Of a stretch of DNA of 64,000 nt, positions 12,415 to 25,400 are shown piece after piece; the first letter of the stretch is position 1; each line of letters begins with the position of its first letter. The translations under genes were made by a program, and so were the position numbers. The notes beneath the pieces are model-generated. The model made no database searches. It was not told the DNA's origin and saw nothing but the letters and a program-made list of their open reading frames with translations. The stretch covers positions 1,384,932 through 1,448,931 of the forward strand of contig CACRXP010000064.1 of the NCBI GenBank assembly GCA_902702965.1. The letters are read 5' to 3'. The DNA is from Spirometra erinaceieuropaei (Eukaryota; Platyhelminthes; Cestoda; Diphyllobothriidea; Diphyllobothriidae).

Positions 12415-14095
12415 AAATCTGATGGCAGAAAGTGATATGAGAATTGTCGGACGCCTTAAACACCGCATACTTTTTCTGCTAATCCAGCTTCTTCAAGGAA
12501 ATGTCCTTTTCTTCTGCAGAAAACGTTTCCAAGTAATTTTTTTAAACAGAATATGCATGAAATCGAGTGAAAATGACATCGCAGTATGTTTGGGCAGGTT
12601 CCTATGCTGATGCCTGATAAGGCAACGGTTGCGCATCCCAGCGCGTTTTTCTATGAGAAGAGGGTAATTAACTCTCGAGAGTTTTGTTAAACAGGTCTTC
12701 TTGCCTTTTGCTTAATCACCTCTCCCCTTCGGGGATATGCCTCTTCTCAAACAAATAAATGTCAGTTTATTTGTTATGCAAAATTTTTACAAATCTTAAT
12801 AGAAACTTACGTTACCGTACATTTGGGCCATTGTTATGGTAATAACTGTCCTAGAATTGGTTTGCATAAGTAATCTCGTCTCTTTTCTATAAGTAAATAA
12901 GCAAATTTTGAGAGTTTTATCGAACACACCCCACTGCACTTAATATTTCATTGACTTTCCAGCGTGGGTCGTGTGAAGCAGGTTTCGAACAAACAATTTA
13001 TTCGTTCAAAGCAGACGACTTATCGATTTTGAAAAGTTAATAGTAAATCCCTTGTTTAACAGTACTGATGTTGTCATGCCAATTACGAATACGTGACAAG
13101 TAACCGTCAAAAAGGACCATCATTAGAAGGTCCTTTTTGATTTGAAACATATTTCACAGTTTTATGTCGGTATCCGTATGCCTATTCCTCCGGGCATCAA
13201 CAATCGTAGGACGGAGCCTTAGCGTAAACATATGTAGCGAAATGTATGCAAAATAAAGAAGGAAGTGAGTTTTTCATCAGCATCTTGTAAAAAAGAGGTC
13301 AAAAGTGTCAGCTTGTTTTACTGGTTTTACCGTGTAAAATGGTAAACTATACATATACATCCGTCAGCAAAATAACGAACAAGAGCATCGTTAAATGGAT
13401 AACTTGCTAGAAAACCCTTTTTTAATTAACGGAAATCATATCCGTCGCCAAACTTTATTGCTGACGTTCATTCATCTGAAAACAAGTCTATTTATATTTG
13501 CTCGAGTCTTAAAATATAATCCGAGCTGCCATTTGCATGCAGAAGAGACCCAAGAACTAATTTCTTCGGTAAGGGCGTTAAAGAAATATTGTATTTTTAA
13601 GGTTGTGAGAAACACACATCAAAGTATCTATCTATAGGAACGAGTTGATATCATGTATCTTCTGACATTTCAAGGGCAATTAAACTGAACGGACCCCGCC
13701 GTCAACAGAAATTGCACATAAATTTGACGGAACTGCTGTGCTCTTAAAATGTAAAAAGTAGTAGGCTTACGATTGCATCTGCCAATTCTATTCAGATTTT
13801 CTAGTCGCCGTCCGGTCTGTCTGCCTCATTAAAATTTTTGCTCCTTTGGCGTCTCTAGTAATCTTATCTTGATCAATATGTAAACGGAAACTCCCGTCGG
13901 TTTTGCGCAAAAAAACCCTTGAAACACCTGACTGACAATTACGCACTTGGCTTTGCACCCGACTCCAGATAACATTAATTTTGCGGATGATATTTAATGA
14001 AAGAGCATAGAGAAGAACAATGTTTTGGATGTTTCTCTGCTTATGTCGTTTTATTTGGCCAGTTCACTTTGAAAATATGAGTCTTCGCGTGGGAA
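12415..14095. repeat. Dispersed repeat D1, copy 2
   Basis: This is the counterpart of 8205-8885 plus 10130-10910, in the same orientation, without the PLE-B1 insertion. It carries its own extra sequence near 12460-12740 and is itself interrupted at about 14100-14760 by a palindromic PLE insertion. It resumes at 14770. Nothing in it codes for a recognisable protein. Confidence 0.6.
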
Positions 14096-14149
14096 ATGAA
14101 TGTTTTTGTTTGAAAGTTGTGAAAATCCCCATCACTATGTTCAGAAGAG

Positions 14150-14749
14150 TGAACGTTCCTTTCGGTAAATTCTCATCAGGTCAAAACAGTTACATAGGGC
14201 GGGGTTCAGTGAGTGAAACAAAATCGATAAAAGTTAGGTTTTAAATTAACGGCTAGGCAAGAGCGGAAGGGCGCAGAAAGTTGTATGTGGCTAGTCAACC
14301 TTTGACCACGGTAAGCGGGGGGCCTGAAAGAGGTTCTTTTGGGCACATAGGGTCGGGTTTCGTAACCTTATGGCGGCCGCTTCTGCTTTTGCTAACAGGC
14401 ATTGGCCCAGTGGCTTCGGGCAGCTCGAGCGGACCTTGTTAATCACGCGAAATGCTTCAGTGGGGTCCACACGATGCCCTGAGTCCACTGCATGCGCAAG
14501 CATTTCGTGTGATTTACAAGGTCCCCTCGAGCTATCCTAAGTTACTGGGCCAATGCCTGTTAACAACAGCAGAAGCGGCCGCCATAAGGTTACGAATACC
14601 GACCCTATCTGCCCAGGAGAACTTTTTTCAGGCTCCGCACCTACCGTGATCAAAGGTTGACTAACCACATACAACTTTATGCGTCCCTCCGCTCTTGCCT
14701 AGCCTGTAATCTAAAACCTAACTTTTATCGATCTTGTTTTTGTTTCCTG
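14150..14749. mobile_element. Inverted dimer of PLE family B 3' ends
   Basis: Two 5'-truncated PLE copies face away from each other. The arms at 14212-14457 and 14488-14749 are reverse complements with modest divergence. The minus arm (14503 down to 14291) encodes the family B nuclease C-terminus (FRVINKV, PKPLGQCLLAKAEAAAIRL, LPW) and ends in a hammerhead-like core at 14160-14179 (CTGATGA, GAATTTACC, GAAA). The plus arm (14480-14649) encodes the same segment (FRVIYKVPSSYPKLLGQCLL) but has lost its terminal repeat. The centre is a ~30-bp hairpin region. The pair is inserted in D1 copy 2. Confidence 0.8.
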
Positions 14750-14769
14750 TATTTCTACTTTTATTGAGT

Positions 14770-14930
14770 ATTTTTTTCTTTTTAATTAAGGAAACTGCAC
14801 GTAGATTGCTTATTTTACGTTTTCAACTAACTTGAGTTCGTTCATTATTTATTTGGCGTTTTGCAGTATGCTTTTCTACTGGTCTCAGATCGATCGGTTG
14901 TTCTTCAGTTTATGCACTTTCAATGAATCG
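14770..14930. repeat. Dispersed repeat D1, copy 2, end
   Basis: D1 resumes after the palindromic PLE insertion and matches 10990-11110 (CAACTAACTTGAGTTCGTTC versus TAACTAACTGGATTTCGTTC; GATCGATCGGTTGTTCTTC versus GATTGATTGGCTGTTCTTC). Confidence 0.6.
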
Positions 14931-14939
14931 GGTCACAAC

Positions 14940-15020
14940 TTTATGTCTAGTTTGTCAGTTTTAAGAAGTCAAGTTGGCAAACACGTGTTGTCGGTAATTC
15001 TTCGTCAGACCAATAGAGTT
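14940..15020 (-). repeat. Solo PLE family B terminal repeat
   Basis: The stretch AGTTGGCAAACACG followed by GGTAATTCTTCGTCAG matches, on the minus strand, the PLE termini at 40215-40300 and 48895-48950. The hammerhead core is CTGACGA, AGAATTACC, GACA, with GAAA mutated. No adjoining coding sequence is seen. Confidence 0.55.
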
Positions 15021-15949
15021 ACATGAAGGAATGAAAATGTTCAAAATCAACAATGTTTATAGGTGTCTCAAGGGCTATTTAGTCATCAACATTCATCATC
15101 TCCACGTCACCCGCATGACAAGGTCAGCGGGTGTTGGTCCTCAGAGCTAGGGGAGGGGGGTAAGAGAGACTCTGAGTGATGTTCTTGGATTAAGTATACG
15201 GAGCACCCATCAGTGTAATTAGGGAGTTGAGGCGGCATGGCGTCATTAGTTTTGCAATTTCACATGGGTTGAAATTCCATTTATACGCTTATTGGAATGT
15301 GTGGGTGGGCGTTTTATGTGATATGTAAGTCGTCCTGAGCGATGGAAGTTAGCCGTTATGCTAAAAAAATCCGTGATGTTTGTGTTGTCAATAGATGATA
15401 GTCACCATCGGGGAGGCTTCTAGGATGCGGGGACTCAGATTCGTCAGACAGTCCTCCATTAAGAAAATTACAGATTTCCTTATTTGACTGTACATTGCAT
15501 ATGACTTCAAAGCCATGCCTATAAGTTCAAAATCTGTCCGCTTAACCTAGGAATTTTTCCAGAAAAAGGCATCTGGGATGTCTACTGACGTCATCTAAAT
15601 CACAGAAACTGCAAAACAAATACCTACTTGAGTGTCTATCCTTTTTTGGTAGGATCCCTGTTGGTAGTCCTTCCGACTAATTGCTCTACACATTGCTTAC
15701 TACAACATTCGCGTCTAGCACAACTACTGCTTCAGTTTCTAACATACATGTGACCTTAGGAGCAATAAATTATTATTTTCGGAAAATCAGGAACGCCCAA
15801 CCCAATCTGGAGCTAGGATGCATTCATTCCGCAGACCGTACTCAGTATCCACGTTCGTTTTTATATCTTTCTTTCATTTTTCGCCATATTTAATTTTGGC
15901 TACGACTTAAGCCGGAGCATCAATTCGGGGCATACACTATAAACGTCAC

Positions 15950-16030
15950 TGACGCCTGCACACAAGCGCCCCACCCGTATATCCGCCATTACCACCGGTC
16001 CCACAAGATAGGGAGCAGGACGATTTCAGT
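15950..16030 (-). repeat. Dispersed repeat R2, copy
   Basis: GCGCCCCACCCG and CCATTACCACCGGTCCC align with 62400-62500 (GGCCCCACCTGC, CTATTACCACCAGTCCC). Related pieces occur at 32515-32565 and 37915-37975, the last lying inside the Merlin element. R2 may therefore be a fragment of a Merlin-type internal region; this is a guess. Confidence 0.4.
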
Positions 16031-19000
16031 ACCGGGAGGGCTACCTACAGGGATCCTACCCATTTTTTAAAATAAACGTTCATTCCAAGAACAGCACTTT
16101 GCGAAAAAGGAATTTAGGGACGATATCAGTTTCTTTTAAAAAGTAGATAGACGCTTTTAACCTTGCATGCAATTGTGAACACAAATCTTGTTTCTCTGGT
16201 GACGGGTCTGCGCCCGAATATGGAATACCGGAGAAAATAATGATCTCATTGCAGCGACTGAGCTTCCTTCTTATCAACTACCGCCTGAAAGCAATTTTGT
16301 GAAATCTACAGTAAAACTAACTATTTCTTTACAAAAAACTTTGTCGTAGGGTAGAAAGACTCAGCAAAAATAGTTAAAAGACAATGTCTACAAATTTGCC
16401 CAAAGCACAAATCGTTTAAAATGGCCTGTCTCGGAAGGGGTAGTTTCTTTAAAACGACCTTTATAATGAAACAAAGTAACTTGAGTATTTGTAAAAGTAT
16501 TCGAAATAGGGGAAAATCAAGGTTCGTGGACAGGTGACTTTTGCCAAACCATTTCTAATGTCTATGCTCGACGTCTGCGCAACCGGTAAAATTACCGCTA
16601 TTAGTAGCACAAAAGGTCACATAGGCATCTGCGATGAGGCAACACTACAGTGGACCAAGAATCAATCTTGTTCGCGTTATTTACCCTATCATCAACGGGC
16701 GCAAACTATACATTTCAGAAGAAAAACAGGTTTCTGCAATAAGTTAGGCGAATTTTCTAAGTAATTAGCCGGATGAAGTTGAATACCAGCAACTAAATGA
16801 TTTACCGGAGGACCAATTTCAAATATTCGTAGGCTAATTTACAGACATAGGTGGTTCCTGCGCCTTTGCCAGCTGTTCAGCCCTGCATCTTTCTACCCCA
16901 GGATTTTGTCACTGAGTCTATAAGATTTGTTAGGGTGGAGAAACGGACTACACGTCAGGGCGAGTGGAAGCAACGCTCTGGGTTTTGAAAGAATCAGAAG
17001 GAGTCTTAAGCCTGAGAAATCATGGACTGGGAATTATGAACCTGATTGCCATATATTTCACCTGACTTACCATGAATTCAACCGGTTCAATAGCGAACCG
17101 ACTTTCCGCATCTTATAGCCACGCATCAAAATGCATGAAAGTTTGTTATGAAGATTTTGAATGCCAAAAGAAGTTAGTCAGATTACATGTTTTTTTTTGG
17201 AAGCGCGGCCTAAAAATCAAGATAAACTTAATTTTTTTCATATACCATCTGGACGATAAGCCACGGCCTATAAGTAAGGCAATAAATTATTGAGCAAAAT
17301 ACCTGTTTATTGTAATTAACTTAAGTTACTCATCTGGACTTATGTATGTCCTTCAGAAATGACCCTCAGATAACATTCTTCGAAGATTTTTTATGCTTTC
17401 CAGAAAGAATGCACTAATTTGAGGCAAATCAGGAAGAATCTAGCTTCATAGGCTCAGCTTAAATGTTAATTCACATATTTGGGCCGAAATTCAGAAGCTA
17501 CACCGGGATAACCGAGAAATATCCATAAAATGCCAACAAGTAGCCAGCAGCATACCCTTATTTTTGCTTCCATTCTTGTAGTTCTGCCATACCGTTTTAT
17601 TATTTTGCACAACCAAGGCTCGCTCTCAATTCTTCCTTGCGCGCACACAACTTTTTCTATGTTTTTCTGACTTTACTACTTGGGAGCTCTTCCCTTTCCT
17701 GAGTCAGGAGTGTGTTCATCTAATTTATTGCCGAAACTGAGTCAGCATTAGCAGACTATTTTTTTCTTAAATAAGTGAATGAGCAGTCGGCTGTGCTGAC
17801 AACATTGCCGACATGCATGAGAGTGTAAACAGGTGCACAAACCTAATCGGCTGAGCTGCCACCAACATATCTTCTTGAGATCGCGTTTCACCCTTCACCT
17901 GAGATCTTCTTTCACAGTCCCCTTCCAGAGATCAGGGGAGCAGACTAAAGGCGGCGCAATATTTATTGGATATCCTGTGTTAGCCCACCAAGCGTTTGAT
18001 AAAATTATCAGCATCCGCACACATTCCTGATGTTCGCACTTCCTGTGATGATTGTTTCATCGCCGCCAGTGTGAGTCGTTAATGGCCGCAAGTTTATCAT
18101 CTGTGGCGTTGATACAGGTAATACTTTCTCAATAATGTGACTCACCAGCGGAGTCACTGGAAGTAATGTTTATACGCAAGAGCTCCGTATGATTAACTAC
18201 CCTGCCGAGCAGAATCTTGTTAGGGAATCGGAAGGGAAAGGCCTTTGCTTTTGATGATAGACTGTGGTTCGGCTGTTCAGGACCCATACGACTGTCATCT
18301 CCTCAGTGTTGATGACCGCTTGAGCATCCACGCTCCCCCGCAGTAAACTTCTAAGTTCCCAGTCTTAGTTGTTTTGCTTGCGATTGCATGAAATCCGATA
18401 AAACAGCCTAGAATTTACTTACTGTAGCAGAAGCTCTTGGTCTAGTGTCTGTTGGTTGTCCAAGTAGAGGAAATAACCTCATTAATCGGAAATTTCTATA
18501 TTTGGTAAATGGCCTACTCCCTCTGTTTCCCTGTCTTTAACTGTTGCCCTTTTGATGATTGGTTAGCACCTGAGTTCGGAATGTCTGGTACGTAAAATTC
18601 TTGCTTCGAACATTGAATACCCCTTTTTCGCCACTACTTCTCGGAAGTGGACAGACGTTTTTACAGGGGAATATAAATAAAACGGGTCAGCTGATACCGC
18701 ATCAATGCTCAATAATGCAGGAATCGTGTATCAATGACATCCATTTGGCGTACGCCATGTTTCGTAGGAATAAGTGCTTGATGTCCCCCGACAGGGTAGA
18801 ACAGGCGGATAGTGACACACTAGTAAATATGGTTTCAATGATGGTGCCAACCGGTTGGTAAAAAAGTCTTGATTCGACACGTGTCCGACTAAGAATGATA
18901 TGGGTAAGTCTACAAATGTCTACAACGGTTTAAATTCGTCTCTCGCATTTGTCGTTCTATCGCTGTTGCTAATATGATCTTTCACATTGCTTCGAAGAGG

Positions 19001-19144
19001 ACAATTACCTGAGTTCAAGCATCATTAACTTATTTCATGTTTGTTTCTTTTGGAAGGATAAACAGGTCATGTTTGTCCACTCGTGTGTGAATACGTCTGG
19101 GAGAAAATAAGGTCAGATATGGTTATGTAGCCACAGCGGAGGAA

Positions 19145-19230
19145 AAAAAACCCGGCCGCCTGTAAAACGGGGCCGGCGATAATAAGGTGGAGCCGGGGAC
19201 GCACAGGTAACGAGGTCAGGTAATTGCATT
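19145..19230 (+). repeat. Dispersed repeat R2, diverged copy
   Basis: GGAGCCGGGGACGCACAGG and GAGGTCAGGTAA match the minus strand of 62400-62430 (GGGGCCGGGAACGCACAGG, GAGGTCAAGTAG). Locally GC-rich compared with its surroundings. Confidence 0.4.
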
Positions 19231-19286
19231 TAAAAGAAAGGCTGTTGGGAACGCACGGTTGTACGTTCAGTGGCTGAGAAATTGTT

Positions 19287-19327
19287 GCCCTAACCCCTAA
19301 CGCTAGTTCTAGTCCTAACCCCTAACA
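19287..19327. repeat. Degenerate telomere-like patch (CCCTAA type)
   Basis: CCCTAACCCCTAACG and CCTAACCCCTAACAG are separated by about 10 bases. This resembles a decayed interstitial (TTAGGG)n run and is one of several in the window. Confidence 0.5.
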
Positions 19328-20551
19328 GTATTGTATCCATCAGGTGCGTCTGAATAACCACATCTTGTCGAAAATAATTTTAGCGCACAATTCACTTCTT
19401 GTATATATGTAAGATTTATTTTGTATACGCTAAATGCACTTCAGTTTTTCATTTTATTTGAAGAAAGCTGCACATATCTCCTCCGTCTGGCATTTAGTTC
19501 ACATTCTTAAATCCAAAAATTGTAACAACAACATTAAGTCCGTCCAGTCGTCAGGATGATCTGGTGACAAGCCCATCTGAACATTCTGTTTTGACGGGCA
19601 CTCAAACCCCTGGGCAATTTTACGCGCATCAAGTCCGTTTGCATTTCATACTTTAACCTTTACAGAATCTGATAGGAGACTCCAGGGGTCGCCGATGCGT
19701 TACCAAACTCCGTTAACCTCTGAGCTGCTATTGGATAGTTCCGCCTCCTTGGCATTCATCTAGTGCACATTGCCTTTTGATGTTGCATGAACAGCAGGCT
19801 ATAAGTCGGGTTATCTCCGACCCACTTTTTACTGTCGTCTAGAAAGCTATTTTCGATTTTTCATTGCACGGTATACTTATGGAAATGTCAGCAGTGCGCA
19901 TTTTTAACTCTTCTGGGAAAGTGGAAACTTCGCTTGCCTTTTTGTAGTCTTTGCCCCTATCAATAAGGATGCATCTTGGAGGGGAACGAATGAGGCAGGG
20001 CCTGTCCCATCAGAGAAAATCTTTTTCGCCTTAATCTATGCGCAAGAAAAGTGTGGACACATATTGGACCAGATGAAGAAACCGACCTACATGCGCTCAC
20101 CGCCCCCTCCCCAGTCCAGCCTGATGTATCGCATCAAAGCGGTGTTTGCGATGGATTAAACCATATTCCTGACCCTCAAGTAGATCATGCCCGCAGTCCG
20201 ATTGCCTGTAGTGTTGGGCTAGAAACGTTATATCCCCGGACGAAAGAGAATGCACTTAATGTCATGTGTGTGTTTTCCACACAAAGGAATCTCCGACTAA
20301 TCCAAATTAGCACATTTAGGACATATAGTACAATTTACTTTAGTCCCTTAGGCACTTTTGCATGAAAAGTTGCATTCAGAGCAGCTGCGATGGTGTCAAA
20401 TGTGTGAAAAGAACAGTTTGCTCTGATATGATTCCAGTTCTGCCCCCCTTCCTTATCCGAAGCACTCTAGGGGCATCGTTTCTTTATGCAGTTGGCTAAT
20501 GCGTCATCCAGTGTGATTTAATGCTGGACTTAACTAGTGGGTAGGACTTGT

Positions 20552-20572
20552 CCCTACGGCCCAGCCGTAGGG
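20552..20572. repeat. Perfect short hairpin
   Basis: CCCTACGGC and GCCGTAGGG flank a 3-base loop, giving a 9-bp perfect stem. There is no T-run after it and no gene context, so no function is assigned. Confidence 0.4.
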
Positions 20573-23500
20573 CCCCATTCACTTGTTTTTTCTTCATAGG
20601 AATCGCGAGTAAGGGAATTATCTTTCGAGAAATGATGTTTGCCTATTCGAACTGATGGTGCCTCGGCGATCCGTTGTGCGAGTAGGTTTTTGACAGAAAA
20701 GCTGTTGCTGACGGCCCGTGCCTATCCTCCAACTAGTTCTGGCAACTCTTACTCGCATCTTACATCATAAGATGGGAAAGCACTTACTCTGTCCTGTAAT
20801 CAGATCAGTCCACTAATGTCTGCATTCTGGCGACTTTTGAGTGTTTACCTCAATGACAGTCCTTTTTCTTGTGGCTTCCTTCAACACCCAAACGCAATGT
20901 CTTGTCAGTGCGGTTTAAGCCGACATGCGATCCGTTAGACTTTTGGTCTGCTGATTTAGGATCTTTACGAATTAGCGCATGTGATTTAGCAATCGATTTG
21001 GCTTTTTTACACAGCGTTCCTGCTTCTGACGGCGACAGAATGCTCAAAGTAACCAATACTGGGTAGTTTTACTGATGACAATTTCAGAGCAAAGAAACTG
21101 TGTTTACTACATTAGGGAGGAAGTTACCTGGTATTTCATGACCGGTCAGTTGTAGTAACAGTAATGTTTTCTTAAATAGGCGTTTTGGAAGAGGAAGGGA
21201 CGCCGTCTTCTTATTCGCATGCAGAGCTATGTTCACCGAGGATGGTTTCCCAAGCTCCTAGTCTTCTCTGCTGCACATGTCTCACTGATTATGCAGAAGC
21301 CAAGAGTTTGAGAGAGTGGACTCATGGCTTTATTTTCTGTAGTCATGTGAAGACTCCTAAATTTTCGCGGTTGGTACATCCCTGGTATTAAAAAATTTTT
21401 ACCCAAACCAAAACCTTTAATTTCCCGACTTTATAGTTACGGGCTTCTTTGTATCTGGCATATACGGGATCTTTCAAAGGAATTTGTTTCTTCGGGTAGT
21501 CTGCAGAATTTTCTTCGCCTAGAGCAAGTTTTGGAGTTCTTATGCGTTTCCTTTAAAATATACGTAAGGATTTAATTTGTGGGTTCGAAAACCTCGGCAA
21601 GTTGAAGTGTGCATAAATTACAAACTTGCGTTTCTGCCTGACGTCTTATCCCTTGGGAAATGTGGACCTTCATATTTTGCATTAATATAAAAACGCTGAC
21701 TAACAAATCTCATTATGCTTGTGTTTGGAAAGTTAAGGTTGATTTGGAGTCCGAGAATGCACCACGTATGCTGGAGATACTTAGTATCAAAAACACTCAT
21801 TCAGTGAATCACAAAACACTAGAGTGAGGGCGCTTACTCTGCGCAATGGGATGCAGTGTCCAGAATAGAAAGGCAAAGTTGCAATTACGTGGTAGCGCCA
21901 TTCAGTGTTGATGGGTAGCTGTGAAACTGTGACAACAGACCAGAAAGCATAGCCACGAAATCCTAACAAGATCTGTCTGCCCTTCCCACCTGCTGATGCC
22001 CCGAATATGCGTTAAACAAAATGATTTCCTGTTACAGCGATTACTATACTTTTAAAACTATTGCCAAAACATGATTTTTCCTTTTGCGGTGGATTAAGCG
22101 CATAGTTAGACCTCGTGCTCAGTGGCACAGGTTGTAGTTTTTTTCCGGAATAAGTTTTCAGCACAACAGTTGACCGTGTAAACATAACTGTTGTTGTCAG
22201 CTCTAACGGCGTTGGTATATCCATCACACACTGCAGCTGGTCGGCACATGCCTCTGGAGGAGAATTCCGGGTAGAGGCGGGACTCACCTGTCGCCCTGTA
22301 GTCCATTTTTAACGGAGAATCACCTGTAAGAGCGTACAAAGCCACGTTAACTGACCTTGGAATGACCGGAAACAGGTCCTGTTATTCGTAGGTCTGGTTT
22401 GTAAGAGGATCTTCTGGCAGTCCCGTAATCTGACAAGGTCCTCTATCTGAGCGGATGTCGAAGCATCATGCGGGGGTGTCTGGAACACCCGTTTTGGAGG
22501 TTGGCTGAAACCGCCAGGTCTGCATTATTGAAAGACCCGTGTTCCCCTCGACTCACAGATCTGACGTCTGTTAGCTTGACCTGGGGGACGCATTTTGCGT
22601 CAGAATCGTGTATGGCGCAGAAATTTATGTGTCATCCATGCACTATAACAGGCGCAAAAGCATAAAAAGACCTATTATTTTAAGAATTTAAAGCAAAAAT
22701 GTTGCCTTGGATTTTAGTGCGTATCTCGATAAGAAGTTAGTAAATCTACTCAAATTGGCTTCTTATTCAGTCCATGTATAAGCCCTTAATGAAATTTTTA
22801 AGTGAAACGCAACAGTAAAAACTTTTATAAGCTTAAAGTTACACCTCTTTGAAAAATTCAGCGTGGACTAACGTCTTCTACAAAAAATGGTTAGGATAAC
22901 TTTGATCGTCAAGGCTATGCTGTATTTTCTGAAACGCTAAACTTGTAGAATGCCTTTTGTGTTGTAGAAGTCAGAATCGTTTTCGAACCACGTTTGGAAA
23001 GTTTTGTCCCGTATGACCTGTTGCACTCTAGCACACTACTTTCTGGGGGAGGAATTCAAAAAACTAAGAAAGTCATCTGTGCCATCACCCGCAAAATTCA
23101 CCTTTATCTTATAGTAGAAAACGCATGAAAATATTCTTTCATGCACTCCTTTGCTAGTACACTGCGTTCCCGTAACACTGCTTATTCAAGAACAGTACGT
23201 CGTTTAGTTATGAAAAGTTTGCGATTATGTGATTTTGATGGTCGTGAAATCTCCACTCCGATGTCACTTCGTTTATCCGTTTATTGACGTTTTCTATGAA
23301 ACGTACAAAATGTCCTCATTCATTACGGAATTTTTTGCGCCACATAAGTCATCTTTTAAATAGTATAAAATAGCACATTATTTTCCTTTCGCGGGAGAGA
23401 CGCAACTTGTAGGTTGGAAACCCTGAACCCTACTGCCACTGCAAGTCGGGCTCACAAATATCCGGTAACTAAAAGGCTTTCTTCAAAACCGAAGTCTTTT

Positions 23501-23689
23501 CTATTTCCGGATACTAAACTTGAGAAGAACATAAGATACTGCCTAATGGGTAAAAGATGGAATATTCGAATCAATAAGAATGGCGAAAATTCTCCTTGAA
23601 AAATTCAGAAGACGATTTGGCGAACACACGTAAGCTTTTGATAAATTCTCAACAAGCCAGTTCATTTATACTGTTATCGACGGAGAACG

Positions 23690-25177
23690 TCTCCGACCCG
23701 TTGGCACGCGTATACCTCGGTTATCTGGCTTGCCAAAGATCCATGAAGATGGTACAACTATTAGTCCAATAGTAGACATGAGAAATTCGCCATACCATGC
23801 GGCAGCAAAATGGCTAGCGGAGAAACTTTAGTCAGTATCAGCTAGCGCCGCATAGCTATCGGGAAACTTGTTAATTCGTGAACGGTGTTAAAAATCTCGA
23901 TGTAAACGGAACGTTGATGTTTTCGCTAGACGTCTCATCTCTTTTTACGAACGTACCGGTCACAAAAACCGTCAACTACCTCTGTGAATTCATTACTTCC
24001 AATCATCAGGATATAGGAATGCCGGTTAATGCACTCAATGAATTGCTACTGAGATGTACCCTAAACGTACAGTTCCTATTTGACAAGAGTCTGTATAGAC
24101 AAATAGACCGAGTAGCTTTGGGCTCGCCCCTTGGTCCTCTTTTGGCGAACGTATTCATGGGCAAGCTAGACGTTTTCGAGTTTAGTCGCCAAATCAATGG
24201 TCTGGGATACTATGGACGCTACGTGGATGATATATTCGCGATTGTACCTGAACAAAACGGCGTTCTAGTTTTCCCAGATGATGTCAATCAGGCGCACCCC
24301 TCAATCGAATTTACTCTGGAAGAAGATAAATGCGGATCGCTCTTTTTCTGGATTTACTTTTGAGTAGAAGTCCTGATGGTAGTATTCGACGTAGCGTCTA
24401 TAGTAAGAATACTTGGTCCGGGCAATACACCAATTTTGGGAGTTTCGTACCCCTAAACATAAAGCGCAACTTAGCCCGTTGTCTAACACAAAGAGTAAGG
24501 AGTATCTGCTCGGCTGATAGCATTGAGGAAGGACTTAAGATTGTCGAAAATCTCTTTCGCCAGAAAGGGTATCCCAACCGATTCATTGCCAAGTATATGA
24601 CCGAAGGACAACCCAAACTCCCGATGCTGACGACAGAAAAGCTTTTCATCAGGGTCCCATTTCGAGGGGACGCGCAAAGCGAACTTCTAAGAAGGCGCCT
24701 AATTCACCTGTATCGCGCACCTTTCCAGCAGTTGACGCTCCTGTACTCTTCTCTACTAGCCCCATTCTACGCGGAGAGGGCAAGGACAAACTGCCAACCT
24801 AGAACACTTCTATGTGTATTTACTCCTTCACCTGCTCCTGTGGGGCAGAATATATTATTCGCACGAGCCGGCATTTGTCCAAAAGAATAAGAGAACACCT
24901 TCCAGCATGGCTAGGAAAGGGCCAAATAAAGAACGTCAACAGCTCTATCCGCGCCCACATGGTAGACACAAATCTTTGTGTGGATGCCGGACAGGCAGTC
25001 CGAGTGATTTACAAGGTCCCGTCAAGTTATCCACAATCACTTGAACAACGTCTGTTGGCCACAGCAGTGGCGGCTGCAATCAGGCTATACAAGCCAGTTC
25101 TATGCGCACAAAGGAACTTTGTACGGACCCTACAGTTACCATGGGTCAAAGCCACCATGCCAGCCACCTCCGTATAA
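23690..25177 (+). pseudogene. PLE reverse transcriptase and GIY-YIG endonuclease, frameshifted
   Basis: RT motifs occur in order: LSGLPKIHEDG at about 23725, a stop-containing gap, then an open frame at 23878-24363 with LMFSLDVSSLFTNVPV (motif A), ALGSPLGPLLANVFM (motif B) and YYGRYVDDIFAIV (motif C with catalytic DD). A frameshift near 24345 continues as FLDLLLSRSPDGSIRRS, GQYTNFGSFVPLNIKRNL and the linker IRVPFRGDAQSELLRRRL. A second shift leads to the nuclease (24812-25177): MCIYSFTCSCGAEYIIRTS (YIGRT has become YIIRT), REHLPAWLGKGQ, VPSSYPQSLEQRLLAT and LPW. The RT catalytic residues are intact, but at least three breaks make it a pseudogene. Confidence 0.9.
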
Positions 25178-25358
25178 TTACCCGTCCCAGTGCCCGCCAT
25201 CCCCTTCTCCCCCCTGACATTGACGGTAATTTTGTTTTTCACCTCACCCACCCAGATCCTCCCGCCCCCCCCCCCAAAAAAAACCCCAGTTACAGAAAAA
25301 CTTCTGCTTGCCCGCACTTTCTTTTTAATCACTTCGATAGCAATAGAAATGTATAGGC

Positions 25359-25378
25359 CCGATGAAAATTTATCGAAA
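25359..25378 (+). ncRNA. Decayed hammerhead-like core, PLE-B2 3' end
   Basis: GGC precedes CCGATGA, followed by AAATTTATC and GAAA. Compared with the best family B copy (CTGATGA at 47434-47453 on the minus strand) one core base is changed, so cleavage is unlikely in this copy. Confidence 0.45.
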
Positions 25379-25400
25379 ACTTACGTATGCTCGTACAATT

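Larger units (their letters stand above)
15021..23625. other. Long stretch without recognised genes
   Basis: The longest open frame is about 104 codons (20051-20365) and shows no domain, signal peptide or membrane segment. Only small repeats are noted: R2 pieces at 15950-16030 and 19145-19230, a telomere-like patch at 19287-19327 and a 9-bp-stem hairpin at 20552-20572. Introns of a host gene could cross this interval, but I see no exon-like run with recognisable protein. Confidence 0.4.
23628..25400 (+). mobile_element. Penelope-like element PLE-B2 with both termini
   Basis: This plus-strand element has a 5' terminal repeat in antisense orientation (23636-23656, decayed core) and a 3' terminal repeat in sense orientation (core 25359-25378: CCGATGA, AAATTTATC, GAAA). 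Between them lie the RT from the GLPK motif onward, the linker and the GIY-YIG domain. The N-terminal PLE region is absent: the 5' repeat runs almost directly into the RT. A C-rich run at 25261-25285 lies in the 3' untranslated part. Confidence 0.8.

Noticed and set aside
20051..20365. 104-codon frame in a quiet region
   Set aside because: No recognisable domain and length within chance expectation for this much sequence; kept only as a note.
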